Assembly (NCBI GenBank): GCA_910579805.1
Contig: CAJTWM010000014.1
Coordinates: 25,976 to 89,975, forward strand
Reading direction: 5' to 3'
Length of the DNA: 64,000 bases
Origin: an uncultured Lachnospiraceae bacterium
GTDB taxonomy: Bacteria; Bacillota; Clostridia; Lachnospirales; Lachnospiraceae
In this document: in pieces, positions 53,171-62,376 of the stretch
Position numbering within the stretch: position 1 is the stretch's first letter
Layout of the letters: the number at the start of each line of letters is the position of its first letter
Notes under the pieces: generated by a model
Database searches by the model: none
What the model saw: only the letters and a program-made list of their open reading frames with translations
What the model was told of the DNA's origin: nothing
Program-made: the position numbers and the translations under genes

Positions 53171-53192
53171 AAGGTAAAGAATGGAGGTTATC

Positions 53193-53996
53193 ATGTCAAA
53201 ATCAAAAAAATCTGGATACGGAAATAAAGGAAAGAGAACGGATATCGATAATAAAGACCGTAATGCAGAAGTAAAGAAACAGGATACAAAAACAGAAAGA
53301 GGAGGGGAAAAAACGGATCCTCAGGAAAAAAGGGAAAAAGAGGCGCATATCGATAAAAGAGTGGAAGAAACCGGGCAGATGACTTTAGAAGGAAAAGAAG
53401 GAAAAAAGGACGTACATCTGATCACGATTATAGGAGAGATCGAAGGGCATGACATTCTTGGGAACAATACGAAGGCAACAAAGTATGAGCATATCCTTCC
53501 CCAGCTTGCTGCGATTGAGGACAATGAAGAAATAGGCGGCGTATTAATATTATTAAATACCATGGGCGGTGATGTGGAGGCAGGACTTGCCATAGCGGAA
53601 ATGATCGCGTCTTTAAGCAAACCTACCGTATCGCTCGTACTTGGCGGGAGTCATTCGATCGGCGTGCCAATCGCAGTCAGTACCAATTATTCTTTTATCG
53701 TGCCTACAGGAACGATGGTCATCCATCCGGTCAGGATGAACGGAATGGTGATCGGCGTTCCCCAGACATTTGATTATTTTATGCAGATACAGAACCGGAT
53801 CACAGGTTTTGTATGCGAACACTGCGCCATTGAAAAGGAGCGGTTAGAAGAATTGATGATGGAAACCAAAATGCTGACAAAAGATGTGGGCAGCATTCTT
53901 GTAGGGAAAGAAACGGTAGAAGAGGGGATCATCAATGAAGTCGGAGGGATCAAAGAGGCAATGGCACATTTACACGATCTAATGGATGACAACTAA
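53193..53996 (+). CDS. tepA: ClpP-like protease TepA
   Basis: 267 residues from ATG 53193 after GGAGG. The first 70 residues are charged and low in complexity; the rest is a ClpP-fold domain with Ser155 in GGSHSIGVPIA (nucleophile) and His178 in MVIHPVRMNG, and the alternating block VLILLNTMGGDVEAGLAIAEMI. TepA (YmfB) of Bacillus is linked to protein translocation and spore protein turnover, and is encoded just before spoIIIE, exactly as here. Confidence 0.93.
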   Translation: MSKSKKSGYGNKGKRTDIDNKDRNAEVKKQDTKTERGGEKTDPQEKREKEAHIDKRVEETGQMTLEGKEGKKDVHLITIIGEIEGHDILGNNTKATKYEHILPQLAAIEDNEEIGGVLILLNTMGGDVEAGLAIAEMIASLSKPTVSLVLGGSHSIGVPIAVSTNYSFIVPTGTMVIHPVRMNGMVIGVPQTFDYFMQIQNRITGFVCEHCAIEKERLEELMMETKMLTKDVGSILVGKETVEEGIINEVGGIKEAMAHLHDLMDDN

Positions 53997-54014
53997 AAGT
54001 TTTTTTGCTATACT
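53986..54014 (+). promoter_or_regulatory. Promoter of spoIIIE/ftsK
   Basis: ATGACA (53986-53991), 17 bp, TATACT (54009-54014) with an extended TGC before it. The -35 overlaps the end of tepA. A palindrome TCCGCTTAAGCGGA follows at about 54042. Confidence 0.6.
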
Positions 54015-54103
54015 ATCTAAGTTGGGATAAAAATTTAAAAGTCCGCTTAAGCGGAACGTTTCCCATTCAGACGGAATAAATGTAAAAAGAGAGGTTAGTT
54101 AGT

Positions 54104-57064
54104 ATGGCGGCTGGTACGACAGGCAGCAGATCGAAAGGAAACAAAAGCGCCTCCCGGACATCAGGAACGAGGAGTAACAGTAAAAAAACGTCAAGTACAA
54201 AAAAGAGTAAAGCAGAAGAAACGATAGACGGTGCAATCGTATATGATATTATGATGATAGGGCTGTTTGCAGTTGCCGTCATATTATTTTTATGCAATTT
54301 CGGAGTGATAGGGCCCGCTGGTAACGCTATCAGCAGCGTAATGTTCGGCTTGTTTGGAGGTTTGGCATATGTGGCGCCGATCCTGCTTTTCTTGGGGATC
54401 GCATTCGGAACGATCAATCAGGGAAATTTTATTGCCAAAAGAAAACTGATAGCGGGTATTATTTTATTTTTACTGGCCGGCGTGATATTTGAGCTTGCCT
54501 CAGGCGTATTAAATAAGGAAAGTACTTACGATCTGGCGCAGCTTTATACAAGATGCGCGGACAAGCGTTCCGGCGGCGGCGTGTTTGCGGGCAGTATGGC
54601 TTTTGTTTTATATCATTTCCTTGCGATGGCAGGAACGGTGCTCGTTATCATCGTTGCGGGAATCATCTGTCTTGTCGTTATTACCGATAAATCTTTTGTA
54701 GACAGCGTGGTAAACGGCGGTCATAAAATGATGGAGCTGTCAAGAGACGACGCAGGCCGCAGAAGAGAGCAGGCAATGGCGAGAAGAGAGGAAATGAACC
54801 GTAGAAGAGAGCGGAATGCGGAACAAAAAAGACTCCGGGAAGAAGAAAAAGAAAATGAAAAAATCCTCCGTATGGATAAAAAGGTATCGGGAGTCATGTT
54901 AGATACGTCTTTAAAAGCGAGCCATGAAGAGAGCGGAAGGGACGACATCCATGAGATCGTTTTAGACGGTATGGAGGAAACCGGCAGCGGAACTATGGGA
55001 CAGCCGGAAACTTTTGTTTATGATCCGGAGCCGGACTTTGAAAAGATCCATATCCATACGGCTCATTCCGCTTATACCGATGAAGAAAGGGGCGGAACGG
55101 ATTCCGGTCAGACGGACGGTCATGAGACTAACGGATGGGATGGATACCAAGAGTTTTCTTATGGGAACGGTTATGGCGATCCGGATGATTACGGCTATTC
55201 GGCTCCTTACGGCTATGGATCCGAAGGCAATGTGGAAACGTTGACCGGCACGAGAGCCAATTGGAGGCTGGAACCGGAAACAGAACATGGTTTTCGGACG
55301 GAACATTCTTATATGACAGGATCAGAGAAAGGTTTCGGACCGGAAAGCTCTCATATGGAAGAAACGGAGAATGACTTCGGACCGGAAAGCTCTTATATGG
55401 AAGAGAGGGAGAACGGCTTCGGATCGGAAAACCCTTACATGACGGAGGCAGAGAACGGCAAAGAACCTTTGGCAGAACCCGGCGTAAGAACCCGGCCGAC
55501 AGCAAAGCCTGCCCCTAAAACAGGTTCGCAGATACCTGCCGGTATGGAAAGATCTGCAGGCCCGCAGATGTCGGCAGGTATGGAAATACCGCAGAAAAAA
55601 CTGCCGAAAAAGTACGTCTTTCCTTCCGTCTCCTTGTTGAAAAAAGGAGATGCCAAGGGGGGAGACTCCGAAAAGCTTTTAAAGGAAACGGCAGCCAGAC
55701 TGCAGCAGACATTAAGCACTTTCGGCGTGCGGGTTACGATTACGGAAATCAGTCAGGGGCCTTCCGTCACCAGATATGAACTGCAGCCTGAACAGGGAGT
55801 AAAGGTAAGCAAGATCGTAGGGCTTGCCGACGATATCAAGCTAAATCTGGCAGCTACAGATATCAGGATCGAAGCGCCGATTCCGGGAAAAGCGGCTGTC
55901 GGTATCGAAGTGCCGAATAAAGAAAACAGTCCCGTAGCGCTGCGGGAGTTACTGGAGTCAAAGGAATTTAAAGAATTTGATTCTCCGATCACCTTTGCGG
56001 TAGGAAAAGATATTGCAGGAAAGACGGTAGTCGCGGATATTGCAAAGATGCCCCATATGCTGATCGCAGGAGCGACGGGTTCCGGCAAATCCGTATGTAT
56101 CAATACACTGATCATGAGCATTTTATATAAAGCCCATCCGGACGATGTAAAACTGATCATGGTCGACCCGAAGGTAGTAGAATTAAGCGTATATAATGGA
56201 ATTCCGCACTTGATGATCCCGGTGGTAACCGATCCTAAAAAGGCTGCCGCAGCATTACAGTGGGGCGTTGCGGAAATGACAGAGCGGTATAAAAAATTTG
56301 CAGACTTTAATGTGCGGGATCTGAAAGGATACAACAAAAAAGTAGAATCCATGAAAGAAGCGGATGCACCCGCTAAAATGCCGCAGATTATCATTATCGT
56401 AGACGAGTTGGCGGATCTTATGATGGTAGCGGCAGGAGAAGTGGAAGAAGCGATCTGCCGTCTGGCCCAGCTTGCCCGTGCCGCAGGGATTCATTTGATT
56501 ATTGCTACCCAGAGGCCGTCCGTCGACGTCATTACGGGACTGATCAAGGCAAATATGCCCAGCCGTGTAGCCTTTGCCGTTTCCAGCGGCGTAGATTCCA
56601 GAACCATTTTGGATATGAACGGTGCGGAAAAGCTTTTGGGAAAAGGCGATATGCTTTTTTATCCGCAAGGCTATCCTAAGCCGGCCAGAGTGCAGGGGGC
56701 GTTTGTTTCCGATAAAGAAGTTTCCGACGTAGTGGAATTTTTGAAAAATCAGGTTTTAGGAAATACATATAACGAAGATATAGAAGAAAAAATTCAGACT
56801 ATAGGAAGCGCTTCAGGCGGAGCGGCCGGAGGCAGCGCAGGGGATCGGGACGCTTATTTTGAAGAGGCGGCAAGATTTATCATCGATAAGGATAAAGCGT
56901 CTATAGGAATGCTGCAGAGAGTCTTCAAAATCGGATTTAACCGCGCCGCAAGGATTATGGATCAGCTCTGCGACGCCGGTATCGTAGGCGAAGAAGAAGG
57001 AACGAAACCAAGAAAAGTATTAATGAGTATGGAACAGTTCGAACAGTATTTGGAAGAATATTAA
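54104..57064 (+). CDS. spoIIIE: FtsK/SpoIIIE DNA translocase
   Basis: 986 residues. A Ser/Lys-rich start, about four or five membrane helices (about 50-210), a long acidic, repetitive linker (about 230-500, with repeats such as GPESSYMEE), then the motor: Walker A AGATGSGKSV near residue 660, Walker B IIIVDELADLMM, and a C-terminal gamma winged helix (about 915-985) that reads DNA polarity signals. The linker is longer and more repetitive than in Bacillus SpoIIIE (787 residues). It moves chromosome DNA through the division or sporulation septum. FtsK or SpoIIIE function cannot be separated by sequence alone; the tepA neighbour favours SpoIIIE. Confidence 0.95.
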   Translation: MAAGTTGSRSKGNKSASRTSGTRSNSKKTSSTKKSKAEETIDGAIVYDIMMIGLFAVAVILFLCNFGVIGPAGNAISSVMFGLFGGLAYVAPILLFLGIAFGTINQGNFIAKRKLIAGIILFLLAGVIFELASGVLNKESTYDLAQLYTRCADKRSGGGVFAGSMAFVLYHFLAMAGTVLVIIVAGIICLVVITDKSFVDSVVNGGHKMMELSRDDAGRRREQAMARREEMNRRRERNAEQKRLREEEKENEKILRMDKKVSGVMLDTSLKASHEESGRDDIHEIVLDGMEETGSGTMGQPETFVYDPEPDFEKIHIHTAHSAYTDEERGGTDSGQTDGHETNGWDGYQEFSYGNGYGDPDDYGYSAPYGYGSEGNVETLTGTRANWRLEPETEHGFRTEHSYMTGSEKGFGPESSHMEETENDFGPESSYMEERENGFGSENPYMTEAENGKEPLAEPGVRTRPTAKPAPKTGSQIPAGMERSAGPQMSAGMEIPQKKLPKKYVFPSVSLLKKGDAKGGDSEKLLKETAARLQQTLSTFGVRVTITEISQGPSVTRYELQPEQGVKVSKIVGLADDIKLNLAATDIRIEAPIPGKAAVGIEVPNKENSPVALRELLESKEFKEFDSPITFAVGKDIAGKTVVADIAKMPHMLIAGATGSGKSVCINTLIMSILYKAHPDDVKLIMVDPKVVELSVYNGIPHLMIPVVTDPKKAAAALQWGVAEMTERYKKFADFNVRDLKGYNKKVESMKEADAPAKMPQIIIIVDELADLMMVAAGEVEEAICRLAQLARAAGIHLIIATQRPSVDVITGLIKANMPSRVAFAVSSGVDSRTILDMNGAEKLLGKGDMLFYPQGYPKPARVQGAFVSDKEVSDVVEFLKNQVLGNTYNEDIEEKIQTIGSASGGAAGGSAGDRDAYFEEAARFIIDKDKASIGMLQRVFKIGFNRAARIMDQLCDAGIVGEEEGTKPRKVLMSMEQFEQYLEEY

Positions 57065-57095
57065 AGTGGAGAGCTTTGTAAAAGGCAGGTTTGCG

Positions 57096-57154
57096 GCGGT
57101 ACGGCATCCCAGACCGGCTCTTAAGATGAATGATAAAGCCGTACAGAAATGAGG
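57096..57154 (+). promoter_or_regulatory. Shared leader element, copy B
   Basis: GTACGGC (57099-57105) pairs perfectly with GCCGTAC (57138-57144). The 3' arm is followed by AGAAATGAGG (ribosome site 57151-57154), as in copy C (TAGAAATGAGG). The internal ATCCCAGACCGG corresponds to GGCCGCAAATTCCGG of copy C. Confidence 0.55.
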
Positions 57155-57160
57155 AAAACC

Positions 57161-58831
57161 ATGAAAACAGACATTCAGATTGCACAGGAAGCCGTTATGG
57201 AACCAATCGCAAAAGTGGCGCAGGAGCTTGGCATCATGGAAGACGAGTTGGAATTATACGGAAAGTATAAGGCGAAGATAACGGACGAGTATATGGAACG
57301 CATAAGCAAAAATCCCGACGGAAAGCTGATCCTCGTTACCGCTATCAATCCTACCCCTGCCGGAGAAGGAAAAACAACGACCACCGTAGGACTGGGACAA
57401 GCTTTTTCGAAATTAGGGAAAAAGGCTGTAATCGCATTAAGGGAGCCTTCCCTTGGCCCTTGTTTTGGGATCAAAGGCGGCGCTTCCGGCGGCGGTTATG
57501 CGCAGGTAGTTCCGATGGAAGAACTGAATCTGCATTTTACCGGTGATTTTCATGCGATTACATCCGCCAATAATCTTTTGGCGGCGCTGCTGGATAATCA
57601 TATCCAGCAGGGGAATGAACTGGGTATCGATACAAGACAGGTAGTGTGGAAAAGATGTCTGGATATGAACGACAGAGTATTGCGCAATATCGTAGTAGGG
57701 CTTGGCAATAAAATGGACGGGGTGGTAAGGGAAGACCATTTTGTCATTACCGTAGCTTCTGAGATCATGGCTGTTTTATGCCTTTCTGAGGATATGAAAG
57801 ATCTGAAAGAAAGACTAGGACGCATAGTAGTCGCTTATGATTTTAAGGGAGAACCGGTGACGGCGGCGGATCTGAACGCAGTAGGGGCTATGGCCGCGTT
57901 GTTAAAGGATGCGTTAAAGCCGAATCTGATCCAGACATTGGAACATACTCCTGCGTTGGTACACGGCGGGCCTTTTGCTAATATTGCCCATGGATGCAAT
58001 TCTTTACGGGCAACGAAAACAGCGCTTAAAATTGCCGATTATGTAATCACGGAAGCCGGATTCGGCGCCGATCTGGGGGCGGAAAAATTCTTTGACATTA
58101 AGTGCCGGATCGGAGGGCTGTCACCGGATGCCGTCGTATTAGTGGCGACGGTACGGGCGTTAAAATATAATGGCGGCGTGGCAAAAGCGGATCTGAATGA
58201 GGAGAATTTGGAGGCGCTGAAAAAAGGAATCGTAAACTTGGAAAAACATATAGAAAATCTTCATAAATATAAGGTACCGGTAGTGGTAACGCTGAATGCC
58301 TTTCTGACGGATACCGAAGCGGAAATTTCTTTTGTCAGACAGTTTTGTGAAGAAAGAAACTGTGAATTTGCCATTTCCGAGGTATGGGAAAAAGGCGGGG
58401 AAGGCGGCGTCGCGCTGGCCCAAAAAGTTTTGGAAACTTTGGAAACAAAGGAAAGCCGGTTTGAAGTCCTGTATCAGGATTCCCTTTCCTTAAAGGAAAA
58501 GATCGAAGCGGTTTCCAAAGAAATTTACGGCGCGGATCATGTGGTATATACGGGGAACGCGTCAAAACAGTTAAAGCAGTTGGAAGATCTTGGTTTCGGA
58601 AACCTTCCGGTCTGTATCGCTAAGACCCAATATTCCCTGTCGGACGACCCGGCGCTTTTAGGGCGTCCCGAACATTTTGACGTTTCTGTCAGGGAAGCCT
58701 ATGTTTCGGCGGGAGCGGGCTTCGTCGTCGTACTTACGGGAGCGGTGGTAACCATGCCGGGGCTTTCCAAACAACCGGCGGCATATGGGATTGATGTAGG
58801 CGAAGACGGAAAGATCACAGGGTTATATTAG
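57161..58831 (+). CDS. fhs: Formate-tetrahydrofolate ligase
   Basis: 556 residues from ATG 57161, six bases after GAGG; an in-frame ATG at 57149 lies inside the leader element. It makes 10-formyl-tetrahydrofolate with ATP. The P-loop-like segment NPTPAGEGKTTTTVGLGQA is near residue 60, and EPSLGPCFGIKGGASGGGYAQV and TGDFHAITSANNLLAALLDN are family signatures. It is paired with folD, so one-carbon units from formate pass to methenyl- and methylene-tetrahydrofolate. Whether it serves acetogenesis or only biosynthesis cannot be read here. Confidence 0.98.
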   Translation: MKTDIQIAQEAVMEPIAKVAQELGIMEDELELYGKYKAKITDEYMERISKNPDGKLILVTAINPTPAGEGKTTTTVGLGQAFSKLGKKAVIALREPSLGPCFGIKGGASGGGYAQVVPMEELNLHFTGDFHAITSANNLLAALLDNHIQQGNELGIDTRQVVWKRCLDMNDRVLRNIVVGLGNKMDGVVREDHFVITVASEIMAVLCLSEDMKDLKERLGRIVVAYDFKGEPVTAADLNAVGAMAALLKDALKPNLIQTLEHTPALVHGGPFANIAHGCNSLRATKTALKIADYVITEAGFGADLGAEKFFDIKCRIGGLSPDAVVLVATVRALKYNGGVAKADLNEENLEALKKGIVNLEKHIENLHKYKVPVVVTLNAFLTDTEAEISFVRQFCEERNCEFAISEVWEKGGEGGVALAQKVLETLETKESRFEVLYQDSLSLKEKIEAVSKEIYGADHVVYTGNASKQLKQLEDLGFGNLPVCIAKTQYSLSDDPALLGRPEHFDVSVREAYVSAGAGFVVVLTGAVVTMPGLSKQPAAYGIDVGEDGKITGLY

Positions 58832-58844
58832 AAGGAGGTAGTTT

Positions 58845-59684
58845 ATGGCAAAGCTTATTGACGGCAAAGCGGTTTCAGCGCAGATAAAGGAAGAACTGAA
58901 AGAAACGGTGGCGAAAAAGAAACAACAGGGGATCACGATTTCCCTTGCCGTGATTCAGGTCGGAAACGATCCGGCGTCTTCCGTTTATGTAAACAATAAA
59001 AAGAAAGCGTGCGAGTATATCGGAATCCAGTCGATTGCTTATGAACTTCCGGAGGAGACCACACAGGAAGAATTACTTTCCATGATCGACGACTTAAACG
59101 GACGCGACGACGTGAATGGGATTCTTGTACAGCTTCCGCTGCCGGGACATATTGACGAAGATAAGATCATAAACAGAATCTCGCCGGATAAAGATGTGGA
59201 CGGCTTTCATCCGCAAAGCGTAGGCGCGCTCTGCATCGGACAGCCGGGATTTGTCTCCTGTACGCCGGCCGGAATTATAGCGCTTTTAAAGCGTAACCAT
59301 ATTGAAATAGAAGGCAAAGAATGCGTAGTCATAGGACGGAGCAATATTGTAGGCAAACCGATGGCGCTCTTGATGCTTCGGGAAAATGCTACGGTAACGG
59401 TAGCGCATTCCCGGACCAAAGATCTGAAAGAGATTTGTAAACGTGCGGATATCCTTATCGTTGCGATAGGAAAACCGAAATTTATAACGGAAGAGTATAT
59501 CAAGGAGGGAGCCGTAGTCATTGATGTAGGGATTCATCGGAACGAAAACAATAAACTGTGCGGCGATGTGGATTTTGCGTCGGTAGAGCCCCATTGCAGC
59601 GCTATCACGCCGGTACCGGGAGGCGTAGGCCCGATGACGATCGCTATGCTTATGAACAATTGTGTAGAGTCCGTAAAACAGTAG
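58845..59684 (+). CDS. folD: Methylenetetrahydrofolate dehydrogenase/cyclohydrolase
   Basis: 279 residues, family length. The catalytic region includes YVNNKKKACEYIGI with the cyclohydrolase Lys, VQLPLPGHID, PDKDVDGFHP and GRSNIVGKPMALLML; the nucleotide end is HCSAITPVPGGVGPMTIAMLMNN. It links methylene-, methenyl- and formyl-tetrahydrofolate. It follows fhs by 13 bases with an AAGGAGG site, so the two are co-expressed. Confidence 0.97.
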   Translation: MAKLIDGKAVSAQIKEELKETVAKKKQQGITISLAVIQVGNDPASSVYVNNKKKACEYIGIQSIAYELPEETTQEELLSMIDDLNGRDDVNGILVQLPLPGHIDEDKIINRISPDKDVDGFHPQSVGALCIGQPGFVSCTPAGIIALLKRNHIEIEGKECVVIGRSNIVGKPMALLMLRENATVTVAHSRTKDLKEICKRADILIVAIGKPKFITEEYIKEGAVVIDVGIHRNENNKLCGDVDFASVEPHCSAITPVPGGVGPMTIAMLMNNCVESVKQ

Positions 59685-59699
59685 AAAGGTTGTTTTCTT

Positions 59700-61175
59700 A
59701 TGAATTGTCCAAAATGTGGAGCCCGGATGCAGGATGATCAATTGTATTGTGAAACGTGCGGGGCTGAAATACAAATGGTGCCTGATTTTGAACCGGAAAT
59801 AGAAAACAGCATATCGGAGACCCTGTCTACGCTTGCGGAAGAAATTACCCAGACGCCGAAGCGGGAGAAAGAAAAAGAAGAAAGGGATACACTTTTTTCC
59901 AGCAGAAAATTTTTTATAGGCTGTATGTTTGCCATGGCTTGTGCGATCCTCCTTTTGGTAGTATTCGGATTTATTTTATTTCAGAACAATTCAAAAGGGT
60001 ATCAGGTAAGCCGTGCAATGGATTATGCCGATTCCGGAGAATATGAAAAAGCGGTTGCATGTCTGCAGGCGGCAGAAAGAATCGATAAAGAGGACGCTAA
60101 TATCTATTTTTTGATGGCAGATTATTATTATATGATGGGCAAGGAAAGCGATGCGGTAGCTACTTTAAGGAATATTGCCCTTTCGGCGGAATTTTTGCCG
60201 GAAGATATTGAAAACGCTTACAGTAAACTTGTCAGTATCTATAGGAAAAACGAAGATTACCAGTCGATCAATGACCTTCTTTTAGCCTGCAGCGACCAGA
60301 ATATCGTTTATATGTTTCAAAGCTATATGGCTTATCCGCCGGAGTTCAGCTATATAGAAGGAACTTATCAGGAGATCATACCGCTTAAACTGAGCAGCAA
60401 TACATCGGGTACGATCTATTATACGACGGACGGAAGCGAACCGACGGAGGAAAGCAGCGTATATACCACGCCAATCTTTTTAGAGACGGGAACTTATACG
60501 ATCAAGGCATTTTTTGTCAACGAATTCGGTATTAAAAGTACGGTAGCCTCCAATACATACGTTATAGATCTTACGGTGCCGAATGCGCCGGAGATCAGCG
60601 TGTACAGCGGAGAGTATACGGATCCGGTCATGATCGAGGTTACGGTTCCGGCAGGGTGCAAAGTGTATTATACAAGGGACGAAAGCGAGCCTACCAGTGA
60701 CAGCACACAGTATGTGTCGCCGATTGCCATGCCCATCGGAAGTTCCGTTTTCAAGTTTGTGGCATATAGTGCGGAAGGCGTTTCCGGCGAGGTTGTGACA
60801 CGGACATATCATCTGAAACTGAAAGCGCAGTATTCCGTGAACGACGCGTTAGAGAGACTTTCTATCACGCTTGTGGAGCAGGGATATATTTTAGACAGAT
60901 ACGGAAATAAGGAAGGCATTCAGGGCAGGTATGTATATAAGCTTGGTTCGGTAAACCGGATTTCGGACGGGCAGGACTACTATTTTATTTATGAATATTA
61001 TGAGGACCTGATGGAAAACCAGTCAAGGACAGGAAGAATATTCGGCGTCAATATTATGACGGGAGAATGCGGAAATATCGGGCTGGACGATCAGGGGGGA
61101 TATTATTTTGATCCTTTTTCCCAAGAAGCGGGGGACGGGCAGGAGCCGGCAGAGGAAGAATATGGATGGGAATAA
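59700..61175 (+). CDS. Zinc-ribbon, TPR and chitobiase-C-like repeat membrane protein
   Basis: 491 residues. It starts with a zinc ribbon (CPKCGARM, then CETCGAE), has a charged linker, one membrane helix (about 77-97), two or three TPR-like units (about 105-205: AMDYADSGEYEKAVACLQAAERI), two chitobiase/hexosaminidase C-terminal-type beta domains (about 225-290 and 300-365, both with YYT.D.SEPT motifs) and a C-terminal domain of about 115 residues. The ribbon should be inside and the TPR and beta parts outside the cell. Such proteins are common in Clostridia; function unknown. It sits 15 bases after folD but is probably unrelated in function. Confidence 0.82.
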   Translation: MNCPKCGARMQDDQLYCETCGAEIQMVPDFEPEIENSISETLSTLAEEITQTPKREKEKEERDTLFSSRKFFIGCMFAMACAILLLVVFGFILFQNNSKGYQVSRAMDYADSGEYEKAVACLQAAERIDKEDANIYFLMADYYYMMGKESDAVATLRNIALSAEFLPEDIENAYSKLVSIYRKNEDYQSINDLLLACSDQNIVYMFQSYMAYPPEFSYIEGTYQEIIPLKLSSNTSGTIYYTTDGSEPTEESSVYTTPIFLETGTYTIKAFFVNEFGIKSTVASNTYVIDLTVPNAPEISVYSGEYTDPVMIEVTVPAGCKVYYTRDESEPTSDSTQYVSPIAMPIGSSVFKFVAYSAEGVSGEVVTRTYHLKLKAQYSVNDALERLSITLVEQGYILDRYGNKEGIQGRYVYKLGSVNRISDGQDYYFIYEYYEDLMENQSRTGRIFGVNIMTGECGNIGLDDQGGYYFDPFSQEAGDGQEPAEEEYGWE

Positions 61176-61181
61176 AATATA

Positions 61182-61210
61182 TTGCGTTTTTCGACAAAGT
61201 AACGTATGAT
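61182..61210 (+). promoter_or_regulatory. Promoter of nfnA
   Basis: TTGCGT (61182-61187), 17 bp, TATGAT (61205-61210), ending 49 bases before the nfnA ATG. Confidence 0.55.
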
Positions 61211-61259
61211 TATAGCAACGCTTTTTTACAGTAAAGCACAAAACTATGGGAGGAAGAAT

Positions 61260-62138
61260 ATGTATAAAATTTTAAAAGCAGAGGAACTGACTGCAAATAT
61301 TTTTCTTATGGAAGTAGAAGCGGGACGGGTAGCCGCTTCTTGTAAACCGGGACAGTTTGTGATTGTCCGTAAAGACGAGGAAGGGGAGCGGATCCCTCTT
61401 ACCATTTGCGATTACGATGCTGAAAAAGGAACGGTTACTATTGTTTTCCAGATCGTAGGCGCGGCAACCCAGATGATGGCAGATTTGAAAGAAGGAGACA
61501 GTTTTCATGATTTCGTAGGGCCCTTAGGCTGCGCTTCGGAATTTGTCGGAGAGGATTTAGAAGAATTAAAAAAGAAAAAAATGCTTTTCGTAGCAGGCGG
61601 CGTAGGTACGGCGCCGGTATATCCGCAGGTGAAATGGCTGCATGAGCATGGAATAGAGGCCGATGTGATCGTTGGCGCAAAAACAAAGGATCTGCTTATT
61701 CTGGAAGAAGAAATGAAGGCGGTCGCAGGGAATTTATATATTACAACGGACGACGGTTCCTACGGAAGGAGCGGCATGGTCACACAGACGATCAAAGAAC
61801 TGGTGGAAGAAGGCAAAAAATATGATGTCTGTGTAGCAATCGGTCCGATGATCATGATGAAATTCGTATGTCTGCAGACAAAAGAGCTGGAGATCCCGAC
61901 GATCGTAAGCTTAAATCCGATCATGGTGGACGGAACCGGAATGTGCGGCGCCTGCCGCGTTACCGTCGGAGGCGAAGTGAAGTTCGCCTGTGTGGACGGC
62001 CCGGAATTTGACGGACATAAAGTGAACTTTGATGAAGCAATGAAGCGCCAGCAGATCTATAAGACGGAAGAGGGACGCGCCTTTTTGAAAGCGAAAGAAG
62101 GCGACACCCATCACGGCGGATGCGGGAATTGCTCTTAG
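61260..62138 (+). CDS. nfnA: NfnA, small subunit of the bifurcating ferredoxin:NADP transhydrogenase
   Basis: 292 residues from ATG 61260 (GGGAGGA before). An FAD-binding beta barrel (about 1-95: CKPGQFVIVRKDEEGERIPLTI) and an NAD-binding half (VAGGVGTAPVYPQVKWL) are followed by a [2Fe-2S] segment with cysteines in GMCGACRV, FACVDGPEF and the terminal HHGGCGNC. With NfnB it couples NADH and reduced ferredoxin oxidation to NADPH formation. Stand-alone members are annotated as ferredoxin-NADP reductase alpha or sulfide dehydrogenase. The partner gene is 238 bases downstream. Confidence 0.93.
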   Translation: MYKILKAEELTANIFLMEVEAGRVAASCKPGQFVIVRKDEEGERIPLTICDYDAEKGTVTIVFQIVGAATQMMADLKEGDSFHDFVGPLGCASEFVGEDLEELKKKKMLFVAGGVGTAPVYPQVKWLHEHGIEADVIVGAKTKDLLILEEEMKAVAGNLYITTDDGSYGRSGMVTQTIKELVEEGKKYDVCVAIGPMIMMKFVCLQTKELEIPTIVSLNPIMVDGTGMCGACRVTVGGEVKFACVDGPEFDGHKVNFDEAMKRQQIYKTEEGRAFLKAKEGDTHHGGCGNCS

Positions 62139-62286
62139 GTTAACGTGAAATTTTTAATTTCACGATCCTGATTTGTATGCCTGCTAAAGCAGGCAGATGG
62201 GGGTTAACGTGAAATTAAGAATTTCACGATCCTGATTTGTATGCCCGCTAAAGCGGGCAGATGGGAGTTAACGTGAAATTAAAAAT
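62139..62286 (+). repeat. 64-bp tandem repeat between nfnA and nfnB
   Basis: Units start at 62139, 62203 and 62267 (the last is partial), each with GTTAACGTGAAATT. Each full unit forms two hairpins: GTGAAATT/AATTTCAC with a variable three-base loop (TTT, AAG) and TGCCTGC/GCAGGCA or TGCCCGC/GCGGGCA with loop TAAA. The T-A to C-G change in the second stem is compensated. The unit begins directly after the nfnA stop codon. Confidence 0.9.
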
Positions 62287-62302
62287 ATGTAGTTAAAGTT
62301 TT

Positions 62303-62371
62303 GAGGCCTGCGCGGTGGCCGCAAATTCCGGTTTATAAGGATCTTTATGATGAAACCGCGTAGAAATGAGG
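62303..62371 (+). promoter_or_regulatory. Shared leader element, copy C
   Basis: CTGCGCGGT (62308-62316) pairs with ACCGCGTAG (62355-62363), 9 bp with one wobble; inside, CCG/CGG closes GCCGCAAATTCCGG. AAATGAGG follows and contains the nfnB ribosome site. Confidence 0.55.
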
Positions 62372-62376
62372 TAAAA

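Noticed and set aside
57065..57160. THF or ZTP riboswitch before fhs
   Set aside because: Neither the THF-class conserved cores nor the ZTP (pfl motif) 3' CCGCCGGGC-like block is visible. The leader matches elements A and C in this window instead.
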